Assembly: GCF_916619195.1 (NCBI RefSeq) | Contig: NZ_CAKAKL010000004.1 | Coordinates: forward strand, 368,658 to 432,657 | Reading direction: 5' to 3' | Source of the DNA: Inquilinus sp. Marseille-Q2685 | Lineage (GTDB): Bacteria > Pseudomonadota > Alphaproteobacteria > DSM-16000 > Inquilinaceae | DNA length: 64,000 nucleotides | Part shown: piece after piece, positions 37,498 through 44,373 of the stretch | How the letters are laid out: each line of letters opens with the position of its first letter | Position numbering within the stretch: the first letter of the stretch is position 1 | Program-made: the position numbers and the translations under genes | Notes under the pieces: model-generated | What the model saw: only the letters and a program-made list of their open reading frames with translations | Database searches by the model: none | Told to the model about the DNA's origin: nothing

Positions 37498-37976
37498 GGC
37501 GGCGCGACGGTCTTGCTCAGGCGCCGAATGGTCGGCGCGAAGCCGGCCGCCTCGTAGCAGGCGAACGCCCCGGCATTGAACTCCCAGACGCCGAGCTCGA
37601 GGGCGCCGATGCCGCGGCCGCGTGCCCAGCTTTCGGCATGGCGGAGCAGCAGCCCGGCGATGCCGCGCCGCCGGTGCGTCGGCATCACCACCAGATTGTC
37701 GATCTCGACGATGCGGCGCTCCGGCCGGACCGGATTGGCCGGGATCGTCCTCTCGACCAGCGTGGCGAGGCCGGCCAGGGCGCTGCCGTCCTCGGCGACG
37801 AGGATGGTGCTGCCGGGCCCCGCGATCAGCCCGGCAAGCAGCTCGGGGCTGCGCGAGGGCCCTTGCGGCTCGATGAAGACATCGGGCCGGACCTCGCGAT
37901 GGAACCGATCGAGCTCGGCGAACAGGTCGCAGAGGGCGGGATGCTCGTCCGCCCGGGCCGGGCGGATGATGGGCAT
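37494..37976 (-). CDS. GNAT family N-acetyltransferase
   Basis: A 160-residue acetyltransferase: MPIIRPARADEHPALCDLFA, EIDNLVVMPTHRRRGIAGLL as the acetyl-CoA loop and LELGVWEFNAGAFACYEAAG as the C-terminal segment. I start it at ATG 37976 (MPIIRPARADEH); the upstream frame has no family-like sequence. It converges with the YjaB-like gene, overlapping it by 4 bases. It forms a local group of three GNAT genes. Confidence 0.87.
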   Translation of the reverse strand: MPIIRPARADEHPALCDLFAELDRFHREVRPDVFIEPQGPSRSPELLAGLIAGPGSTILVAEDGSALAGLATLVERTIPANPVRPERRIVEIDNLVVMPTHRRRGIAGLLLRHAESWARGRGIGALELGVWEFNAGAFACYEAAGFAPTIRRLSKTVAPP

Positions 37977-38135
37977 GTCGGGGCTCCTGGTGGCGCCGCA
38001 GGCCCCGGAGACCCCACATGGAAATGCCGCCGGAACCGACGGCATGGGTGGGTATGAAGCATCGTCCCCGCCGCCTCAGAAGGGCGGGGCACCGTATCGC
38101 GGAGCGGGACGAGGACGACGGATCATGCCGGCAGG

Positions 38136-38645
38136 CTATCGGCCGGCCGGACCGCGGTCAACCGTGCGCCATCCGGCCAGCGCTTCGGCGATGATCCCCG
38201 CGGCCTCGCCCGCGGTCAGGGTGGAGTTGTCGAGGACGATGTCGGAGAAGGCCGGGCCGGCATAGCCTTCCGCGTACATCTCGACGATCCGCTCGCGCTC
38301 CTCCTTCGACAGCGGCCGGCCGCCGCGATCGGCCAGGGCGACGGCCATCGGCGGCGCCAGCCTGGCGACGAACAGCCGCGCCCCACGCCGGCCGGCGGCA
38401 GCGGCGAGGCGGGCGGGGTCCTCCGCCCCCCGCGGGGAAGCGGTCACCCGGGCGCCGGCGGCTGCCGCGATCAGCGCCTCGATCCGCTCCAGGGCCGTGG
38501 CGATGATGGTGTCGAGGCCGGCGTCCTCCGGCGCGCCATGGTCGTCGCCCTCGACGAAGGCGGCGCCGGGCAGCAGGCCGGCAAGGCGCCGTCCGACCGT
38601 CGACTTGCCGGAGTTGATCGGCCCGTTGATGCAGATGATGTCCAT
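38136..38645 (-). CDS. P-loop small-molecule kinase-like protein
   Basis: A 169-residue P-loop protein that begins MDIICINGPINSGKSTVGRR, with the Walker A motif GPINSGKST at residues 8-16, and has an acidic pair in FVEGDDHGAPE. The size and motif fit kinases such as shikimate kinase-like or chloramphenicol phosphotransferase-like proteins. The segment GRPLSKEERERIVEMYAEGY probably forms the lid. No closer function can be assigned. The SRPBCC gene upstream on the same strand is 49 bases away. Confidence 0.72.
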   Translation of the reverse strand: MDIICINGPINSGKSTVGRRLAGLLPGAAFVEGDDHGAPEDAGLDTIIATALERIEALIAAAAGARVTASPRGAEDPARLAAAAGRRGARLFVARLAPPMAVALADRGGRPLSKEERERIVEMYAEGYAGPAFSDIVLDNSTLTAGEAAGIIAEALAGWRTVDRGPAGR

Positions 38646-38693
38646 GGTCCGTCCTGTCGCGAAGCGTTGTCTTAGCCCCGCGAAGGACCGTTG

Positions 38694-39137
38694 TCAGGCG
38701 AACAGCTTCTCCAGCTCGTCCAGGCAGCCCGCCCAGCCGCCGCGGACGCTGTCGGCATATTCCTGGCTCGGAGCCCTGCTGTGATGGACGATGACCTCGG
38801 TGCGGCCGGGCGCGACCTCGCGGAACTCCACCGTCACCTCGGTCTCGGCGCCGCGGAATGCGGCGAAGGGCCCGTCATAGACCCAGCTCTTGACGATCCG
38901 CCGGCCGGGCACGAGCTCGCGATAGACGCCGGTGGTGCTGTGGCGCTCACCACTGCCGCCGATGACGTCGATGCGGTAACGGCCGCCGACCCGCGGGTCG
39001 GTCTCGGCCAGGGCGCAGGTGAAGGGCGGTGGCGCCAGCCAGCGCCGCAGCTTCGCCGGGTCGACCCAGGCGTCGTAGGCCTGGAGCGGCGTGGCGTTGA
39101 TGACGCGGCTCTGGGTGACCGTCTCGACCGGGGCCAT
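38694..39137 (-). CDS. SRPBCC/AHSA1-type ligand-binding protein
   Basis: A 147-residue START-like protein. It has SRVINATPLQAYDAWVDPAK, RRWLAPPPFTCALAETDPRV, RIDVIGGSGERHSTTGVYRE and the C-terminal helix GWAGCLDELEKLF. Proteins of this group bind small hydrophobic ligands and often lie in an operon with an ArsR-type regulator, which is absent here. Two ArsR-like operator palindromes lie 45-102 bases upstream of its start. Function unknown. Confidence 0.9.
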   Translation of the reverse strand: MAPVETVTQSRVINATPLQAYDAWVDPAKLRRWLAPPPFTCALAETDPRVGGRYRIDVIGGSGERHSTTGVYRELVPGRRIVKSWVYDGPFAAFRGAETEVTVEFREVAPGRTEVIVHHSRAPSQEYADSVRGGWAGCLDELEKLFA

Positions 39138-39181
39138 GCCTCACTCCTTCTCCGGAACAGGGCCACGAGTGCAGCTTCATT

Positions 39182-39199
39182 CTCAACCACATGGTTGAG
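39182..39199. promoter_or_regulatory. ArsR-type palindrome, site 1
   Basis: CTCAACC (39182-39188), ACAT, GGTTGAG (39193-39199): a perfect 7-base inverted repeat with a 4-base spacer, in fact 8 bases with a 2-base spacer. It lies 45 bases upstream of the SRPBCC start. The AACC-N4-GGTT core resembles ArsR-family operators beside SRPBCC genes. Confidence 0.65.
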
Positions 39200-39221
39200 G
39201 ATAGGGAGCACCGGCAAGACC

Positions 39222-39239
39222 GTCAACCATTCGGTTTAC
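39222..39239. promoter_or_regulatory. ArsR-type palindrome, site 2
   Basis: GTCAACC (39222-39228), ATTC, GGTTTAC (39233-39239), one mismatch. It has the same geometry as site 1, with centres 40 bases apart, close to four helical turns. It lies between the SRPBCC and murI genes and may affect both. Confidence 0.6.
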
Positions 39240-39297
39240 TGATGTGCGCCTTGAGAATGCCCCCGAGATCCGCTACCGCGAGGGCAGCGCCACGGGG

Positions 39298-40173
39298 ATG
39301 CGGATGATCGGGGTTTTCGATTCGGGACATGGCGGGCTGACGGTGCTGCAGGCGCTGACCCGGCACCTGCCGCGGCAGCGCTTCCTCTATCTCGGCGACC
39401 ACGGCCACGCCCCCTACGGCAACCGCGAGCCGGAGGAGATCTACCGCCTGACCGTGGCGGCGGTGGAGCGGCTGTTCGGCCTGGGCTGCCGGCTGGTGGT
39501 CCTGGCCTGCAACACCGCCGCGGCCACCGGGCTGCGCCGGCTGCAGCAGACCTGGCTGCCGCACCATCACCCGGATCGGCGGGTGATCGGCGTGCTGGTG
39601 CCGATGGTGGAGGCGATCACCGGCGTGCCGTGGATGGCCGACATCCGCACCGGCCGGTACCGCGGCGAGCCGCGCACCGTCGCCATCTTCGCCACCCGGC
39701 ACACGGTCAGGACCGGCGCCTTCGTCGAGGAGATCGGCAAGCGGGCACCGGAGATCACGGTGATCCAGCAGGCCTGCCCGGTGCTGGTGACGCTGATCGA
39801 GCAGGCGGCGCCGGAGGCGGTACTGCGCCGCGCCGTGCGGCGCTATGCGGCGCTGCTGATGCGGCAGCTGAAGGGCGTGCCGCCGGATGCGGTGATCCTG
39901 GGCTGCACCCATTACCCGCTGGTCGCGGACCTCTTCGCCGAGGCGCTGCCACCGGGGGTGGAGGTGCTGTCCCAGCCCGACATCACGGCCCGCAGCCTGA
40001 AGGCCTATCTGCAGCGCCATCCGGAGTTCGACACGGCGGACGGGCCGGAGGCATCACCGCTGTTCTTCACCACCGGGGATGCGGGGCAGGTCTCCGCCCT
40101 CGCCACCCGCTTCTATGGCCGCCCGGCGGTGTTCCGGCCGGTCGGGGCGGAGGCGATGGCCGAGGTGCGGTAG
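39298..40173 (+). CDS. murI: Glutamate racemase
   Basis: Makes D-glutamate for peptidoglycan by a two-cysteine mechanism. The first catalytic Cys is in VVLACNTAAATGL, the second in ILGCTHYPLVADLF. The N-terminus IGVFDSGHGGLTVLQAL is typical. In the middle is YLGDHGHAPYGNREPEEIYR, where most bacterial MurI have GDTARxPYG; the alphaproteobacterial forms vary here. Start is ATG 39298 (MRMIGVFDSG) or ATG 39304; a GTG at 39244 is in frame but has no support. It is divergent from the SRPBCC gene. Confidence 0.92.
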   Translation: MRMIGVFDSGHGGLTVLQALTRHLPRQRFLYLGDHGHAPYGNREPEEIYRLTVAAVERLFGLGCRLVVLACNTAAATGLRRLQQTWLPHHHPDRRVIGVLVPMVEAITGVPWMADIRTGRYRGEPRTVAIFATRHTVRTGAFVEEIGKRAPEITVIQQACPVLVTLIEQAAPEAVLRRAVRRYAALLMRQLKGVPPDAVILGCTHYPLVADLFAEALPPGVEVLSQPDITARSLKAYLQRHPEFDTADGPEASPLFFTTGDAGQVSALATRFYGRPAVFRPVGAEAMAEVR

Positions 40174-40175
40174 GC

Positions 40176-40583
40176 CTATTCGAAGAACTCGATCCCGGCT
40201 TCCCACGGGTCGTCCCGCATCGACTGCAGGCGCGTCCGCCAGTCGCCGTCATGGATCTCGAGCTTGTGGCCGTCCGGATCGAGGAAATAGACCGACGCTC
40301 CCTCGCTCTTGTTGAGGCGCCAGATCGGAGCGCCGTGATCCGCCAGCCGCTTCGAGCAGGCGTCGAAGTCGGCGACACTGAAGGCCATGTGCGTGTAATC
40401 GGGATGGGGCGACGAGCGCGCCTTCTCATCGGCGCTGAGGCAGAACCAGAGATCCCCGGCCAGCAGATAGGCGCCGCGGCTCCACCTCGCCAGGGGCTTC
40501 AGCCCCAGCACATCGACATAGAAGCGGAAGGACCTCTCGACGTCGCCGACGGCGAGGGTGATGTGATTGATGCCGGTGACCAT
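40176..40583 (-). CDS. FosA-like glyoxalase-fold protein
   Basis: A 135-residue VOC protein, the same length as FosA glutathione transferases that open fosfomycin's epoxide. It begins MVTGINHITLAVGDVERSF and has ARWSRGAYLLAGDLWFCLS, PDYTHMAFSVADFDACSKRL and RLNKSEGASVYFLDPDGHKL. The metal ligands His7, His65 and Glu109 correspond to FosA His7, His64 and Glu110. The start is an ATG at 40583. It lies 11 bases after the SMP-30 stop on the same strand. Other thiol-transfer VOC enzymes are possible. Confidence 0.78.
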   Translation of the reverse strand: MVTGINHITLAVGDVERSFRFYVDVLGLKPLARWSRGAYLLAGDLWFCLSADEKARSSPHPDYTHMAFSVADFDACSKRLADHGAPIWRLNKSEGASVYFLDPDGHKLEIHDGDWRTRLQSMRDDPWEAGIEFFE

Positions 40584-40594
40584 GGCGCATCGCC

Positions 40595-41521
40595 TCATCG
40601 GACATAGGCTGGTTCGAGCCCGGGCTCCGGCCAATCCATGGCTGCCAGGCGCCCCGTCCCGGACAGGGTGATGTAGGCGGTCCTGCGGTCCGGCCCGCCG
40701 AAGCAGATGTTGGTGACGATCGGGTCGTCCGGCAGCATGACCTGGTCCAGCACGGTGCCGTCCGGAGCGATCACGGTGATGCAGCCGGTGATCAGCGTGG
40801 CGACGCAGATGTTGCCCCGGGCATCGACCGCCAGGCTGTCGAAGCGCTGGTAGCCCGGCAGGCCGCAGACCAGCCGGCCGCCATGCGGCGACGGGAACGG
40901 GTGCCTCTTCGCCCGCCCCGGCCCCTCCAGGTCGAAGGCCCAGAGCCGGCCGGTCTCAGTTTCCGAGACGTAGACGACCGACTCGTCCGGCGACAGGCCG
41001 ACGCCGTTCGGCGTCTCCATCGGATAGGCGACCTCGACGATGCCGGAGCCGTCGGCACGGCCGTAATACAGCCCGCCATAGTCCCGCTCGCGCTCGCGGT
41101 GCTTGCCGAAATCGGTGAAGTAGAAGCCGCCGGAGCGGTCGAAGACGATGTCGTTCGGGCCGCGCAGCGGATGATCGCCGCAGCGGTCGTAGAGGGTGCG
41201 AACCTCGCCGGTGGCCAAGTCGAGGCGCTCGATCCGGCCGCTGGTGTAGTGCGGATGGACGCCGCGTCGCATGCGGTTGAAGCCGCCGTCGAGATGGAAC
41301 AGGAAGCCGCCGTTGTTGCAGACATAGAGCGCACCGTCCGGCCCGACCGCCAGGCCGTTCGGCCCGCCGCCGAGCTGCGCCACCACCTCGACCGAGCCGT
41401 CGGGCCGGACCCGGCTGACGGTCTCGCGCTGGATCTCGACCAGCAGCACGGAGCCGTCGGCCTCCGCCACCGGCCCCTCTGGGAACTGGAGACCGCCGGC
41501 GAGGATGCGGATGTCGGGCAT
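40595..41521 (-). CDS. SMP-30/gluconolactonase family protein
   Basis: A 308-residue six-bladed propeller of the SMP-30/gluconolactonase/LRE family. Motifs are AGGLQFPEGPVAEADGSVL, GGPNGLAVGPDGALYVCNN, LRGPNDIVFDRSGGFYFTDF, ETPNGVGLSPDESVVYVSET and FDSLAVDARGNICVATL; the PEGP, PND and SPD/E-type residues are metal-binding positions. A sugar lactone is a likely substrate. It is followed by the FosA-like gene after 11 bases and may be co-transcribed with it. Confidence 0.9.
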   Translation of the reverse strand: MPDIRILAGGLQFPEGPVAEADGSVLLVEIQRETVSRVRPDGSVEVVAQLGGGPNGLAVGPDGALYVCNNGGFLFHLDGGFNRMRRGVHPHYTSGRIERLDLATGEVRTLYDRCGDHPLRGPNDIVFDRSGGFYFTDFGKHRERERDYGGLYYGRADGSGIVEVAYPMETPNGVGLSPDESVVYVSETETGRLWAFDLEGPGRAKRHPFPSPHGGRLVCGLPGYQRFDSLAVDARGNICVATLITGCITVIAPDGTVLDQVMLPDDPIVTNICFGGPDRRTAYITLSGTGRLAAMDWPEPGLEPAYVR

Positions 41522-41621
41522 GGTTCCTCCGTCGGATCGGCCCGGCCCGGGCGCGGATTCGTGATCGGCTTCCGCACGATACCGCTGTTGCCGATCCCGT
41601 CCAGGCCGATCCGGCCGGCGG

Positions 41622-42521
41622 TCAGCCGATCGTCCGAGGCGTCAGGATGTCCTCGAGCCCGATCCGCCGCAGCAGCTCCGCCCGCACCCGGTCGGCGACG
41701 CCGTTGACGATCTCGGCGCCGTCCTGCGACGGGTCGATATGCACGCGGAACGGGCGCTTGCCGAAGGGCGTGTCGACCACCCGGACGATGGCGTCCGCCA
41801 CCGCCTGCGGGTCGGCATCCGCCGGCTCCAGCGCCGCCAGTCCCTTGAAGGCGACCTCGCCGAAATCCGCGGTCGGACCCTTCGCGTACTCCTCCGCCCG
41901 CGCCGCGTCGGCCGGCGTGCCGGAATGGGCGAAGTGGTTGGTGCCCTTGGTGAAGGCGCCGGGGACGATGATCGCGGTCTCGATGCCCCAGCGCGCCAGC
42001 TCGCCGGCATAGCTGACCGCCAGCGCGTCCATCCCGGCCTTGGCGGCGAAATACGGCGCCAGATAGGGCGGCGTGCCGCCGCGGGTGCTGCTGGAGGATA
42101 CCCAGACCAGCAGCCCCCGGCCCTGCTTGCGCAGCTGCGGCAGGGCGGCGCGGTTGACCCGCTGCGTGCTCAGCACGTTGATGTCGTAGAGCTGGGCCAG
42201 CTGCTCCGGCGTGAAGGCCTCGGCCGGGCCGTAGACCATGTGGCCGGCATTGTGGACGACGACGTCGAGCCGGCCGTTGTCGGCGATGATCCTGGCGATC
42301 GCCGCGTCGACCGAAGGCTGCGACGCGACGTCGAGCTCGACCGTGCGCAGGTCGACGCCGTGCTGCCTGGCATAGGCCTGGACCTCGGCCACCTGCGGCG
42401 CGTTGCGGCCGGCGGTGTCGCGCATGCTGGCATAGACGGTGTGGCCGGCGTGGGCCAGGGCACGGGCGGCCATCAGGCCGAAGCCGCTCGACGCGCCGGT
42501 GACGACGATGACGAAACTCAT
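41622..42521 (-). CDS. SDR family oxidoreductase
   Basis: A 299-residue short-chain dehydrogenase. The cofactor site is VVTGASSGFGLMAARALAHA, NAG is in VVHNAGHMVYGP, and the catalytic Tyr-Lys is in YLAPYFAAKAGMDALA with Ser in VWVSSSSTRGG. The length and the segment YASMRDTAG resemble proteins annotated as SDRs acting on unknown alcohols or ketones. It lies 27 bases downstream of another SDR gene on the same strand, and both are divergent from a LysR gene that may control them. Confidence 0.93.
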   Translation of the reverse strand: MSFVIVVTGASSGFGLMAARALAHAGHTVYASMRDTAGRNAPQVAEVQAYARQHGVDLRTVELDVASQPSVDAAIARIIADNGRLDVVVHNAGHMVYGPAEAFTPEQLAQLYDINVLSTQRVNRAALPQLRKQGRGLLVWVSSSSTRGGTPPYLAPYFAAKAGMDALAVSYAGELARWGIETAIIVPGAFTKGTNHFAHSGTPADAARAEEYAKGPTADFGEVAFKGLAALEPADADPQAVADAIVRVVDTPFGKRPFRVHIDPSQDGAEIVNGVADRVRAELLRRIGLEDILTPRTIG

Positions 42522-42548
42522 GGCTTGTTCTCCTCGAGAGGCAGCCTG

Positions 42549-43289
42549 TCAGACCAGGCCGCCATTGGCGCGCAGCACCTGGCCATTGACCCAGCCGCCC
42601 TCCGGGCCGGCGAGGAAGGACACGACGTTGGCGATGTCCTGCGGCGTGCCCAGCCGCTCCAGCGGCGCGGCCTTGGCCAGGCGCTCGATCAGCTCCGGCG
42701 ACTTGCCGTTGAAGAACAGGTCGGTCCCGGTCGGGCCCGGGGCCACGGCGTTGACGGTGATGCCGCGGCCGCGCAGCTCCTTCGCCAGGATCCCGGTGAG
42801 GGCCTCGACCGCGGCCTTGGTCGCCGTGTAGACGCCGTAGCCCTCCAGCTTGGTGCCGACCACGCTGGTCGAGAAATTGACGATCCGGCCGCCGTCGCGC
42901 AGCCGCTTCGCGGCCTCGCGCAGCACGTTGAAGGTGCCCTTCAGGTTGATCGCCACCGTCCGGTCGAACAGCCCGTCCTCGGTGTCGGCGATCCGCGCCA
43001 GCTGCATGACGCCGGCATTGTTCACCACCACGTCGACGCCGCCGAAGGCTGTCTCGGCCGCCTCGAACATGCGGCGCACCGCGACGGGATCGGCGACATC
43101 GGCCCGGGCGGTCAGGGCCCGGCCGCCCGCCTGCTCGATGCCGCGGGCCAGCGTCTCGGCGGCCTCTGCATTGCCGGCGTAGTTGACGACGACGGTGAAG
43201 CCGTCCCGGCCGAGCCGCTCGGCGATCGCGGCGCCGATGCCGCGCGAGGCGCCTGTCACGATCGCGACCTTGAGGTTCTGTTCGCTCAT
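42549..43289 (-). CDS. SDR family oxidoreductase
   Basis: A 246-residue classical SDR, with AIVTGASRGIGAAIAERLGR, VVVNNAGVMQLARIADT, the triad Ser in IVNFSTSVVGTK and Tyr-Lys in YGVYTATKAAVEALT, and the terminal VNGQVLRANGGLV. It resembles 3-ketoacyl reductase-like and glucose-dehydrogenase-like enzymes. The ATG at 43289 has CGGAGGAC upstream, which is better than the ATG at 43310. It is the first gene of a two-SDR operon divergent from the LysR gene. Confidence 0.94.
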   Translation of the reverse strand: MSEQNLKVAIVTGASRGIGAAIAERLGRDGFTVVVNYAGNAEAAETLARGIEQAGGRALTARADVADPVAVRRMFEAAETAFGGVDVVVNNAGVMQLARIADTEDGLFDRTVAINLKGTFNVLREAAKRLRDGGRIVNFSTSVVGTKLEGYGVYTATKAAVEALTGILAKELRGRGITVNAVAPGPTGTDLFFNGKSPELIERLAKAAPLERLGTPQDIANVVSFLAGPEGGWVNGQVLRANGGLV

Positions 43290-43360
43290 CTTGTCCTCCG
43301 AACCCGACATCGTGTCGGTGAGGGGAAGATGGAGCTTACCGCTTTCCGGATAATCTGCTT

Positions 43361-43373
43361 TGATTTGGCATCA
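43361..43373. promoter_or_regulatory. LysR-type T-N11-A box
   Basis: TGAT-TTGGC-ATCA is a perfect inverted repeat with the T-N11-A spacing of LysR-type binding sites. It lies in the 110-base region between the SDR operon (start 43289) and the LysR gene (start 43400), in an AT-richer stretch that is suited to promoters. Confidence 0.65.
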
Positions 43374-43399
43374 TAATTCAAAAACTGGGAACAATTAAT

Positions 43400-44308
43400 A
43401 TGGACCGGCTGGATGCGATGCGGCTGTTCCTGCGGGTGGTGGAGCGGCGCAGCTTCTCGCTCGCCGCGCAGGATCTCGGCCTGCCCCGTTCCACCGCCAC
43501 CGAAGGGGTCAAGCAGCTGGAGGCACGGCTGGGCGTGCGCCTCTTGCAGCGGACCACCCGGCAGGTCCGGCCGACGCTGGACGGCGAGGCCTATTACCGG
43601 CGCTGCCTGTCGATCCTGGCGGACATCGAGGAGGCCGAGGCCGCCTTCACCGGAGCCAGGCCCAGGGGGCTGCTGCGGGTGAACGTGCACGGCATCCTGG
43701 CCCGGTCCTTCATGATGCCCGGCCTGCCGCGGTTCCTGGAGGAATACCCCGAGATCCAGCTGCATTTCGGTGAGGGCGACCGTTTCGTCGACCTGGTCCG
43801 CGAGGGCGTGGACTGCGTCCTGCGGGTTGGCCAGCCCGCCGACAGCGCGCTGATCGGGCGTCGGATCGCTGTGCTGCAGGAGGGCACCTTCGCCAGCCCG
43901 GCCTATCTTGAGCGCTTCGGCACGCCCCGCACGCCGGACGAGCTCGAGGGCCACCGGATGGTCGGCTTCCTGTCCTCCGCCACCGGCGCGCTGTTGCCGC
44001 TGGAGTTCACGGTCGGCGGCGCCCGGCGCGACGTGACTCTGCCGGTGACGGTGTCGGCGGCGGGGGCCGAGATCTACTTCGCCTCGGGCCGGCTGGGGCT
44101 GGGGCTGATCCAGCTGCCGCGCTACCGCCTGGCCGAGGATTTGGCGGCCGGCACCATGGTCGAGATTCTGGCCGACATGCCGCCCGCCCCCTCGCCGGTC
44201 TATGTGCTGTACCCGCACAGCCGGCAGCTGTCGCCGCGGGTGCGGGTGTTCATCGACTGGCTGGCGGCGGAGTTCGCCGCCCGCCTGCCGTCGGCGGAGG
44301 GTGGTTAG
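43400..44308 (+). CDS. LysR-family transcriptional regulator
   Basis: A 302-residue LysR regulator. The N-terminal helix-turn-helix is MDRLDAMRLFLRVVERRSFS, LAAQDLGLPRSTATEGVKQL and RLLQRTTRQVRPTLDGEAYY; the effector domain follows. It is divergent from the SDR pair, with a LysR box between. The type (short pre-helix and SFSLAAQDLGLPRS) is common among regulators of oxidoreductase genes. The effector is unknown. Confidence 0.95.
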   Translation: MDRLDAMRLFLRVVERRSFSLAAQDLGLPRSTATEGVKQLEARLGVRLLQRTTRQVRPTLDGEAYYRRCLSILADIEEAEAAFTGARPRGLLRVNVHGILARSFMMPGLPRFLEEYPEIQLHFGEGDRFVDLVREGVDCVLRVGQPADSALIGRRIAVLQEGTFASPAYLERFGTPRTPDELEGHRMVGFLSSATGALLPLEFTVGGARRDVTLPVTVSAAGAEIYFASGRLGLGLIQLPRYRLAEDLAAGTMVEILADMPPAPSPVYVLYPHSRQLSPRVRVFIDWLAAEFAARLPSAEGG

Positions 44309-44373
44309 AGGCGGCTTACGCCGCCCCTAGCCGTCGATGGGAGGCGGCTTACGCCGCCTCCTGGCCGTCGATC
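44308..44373. repeat. 33-base tandem duplication at the 3' end of the ABC gene
   Basis: Two adjacent near-copies of 33 bases (44308-44340 and 44341-44373), each with the hairpin GGCGGC-TTAC-GCCGCC and the tail GCCGTCGAT. The second copy includes the ABC transporter's stop. The first carries an equivalent stop codon, so it is a remnant of an unequal duplication. It sits between convergent LysR and ABC genes and may stop transcription both ways. Confidence 0.85.
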
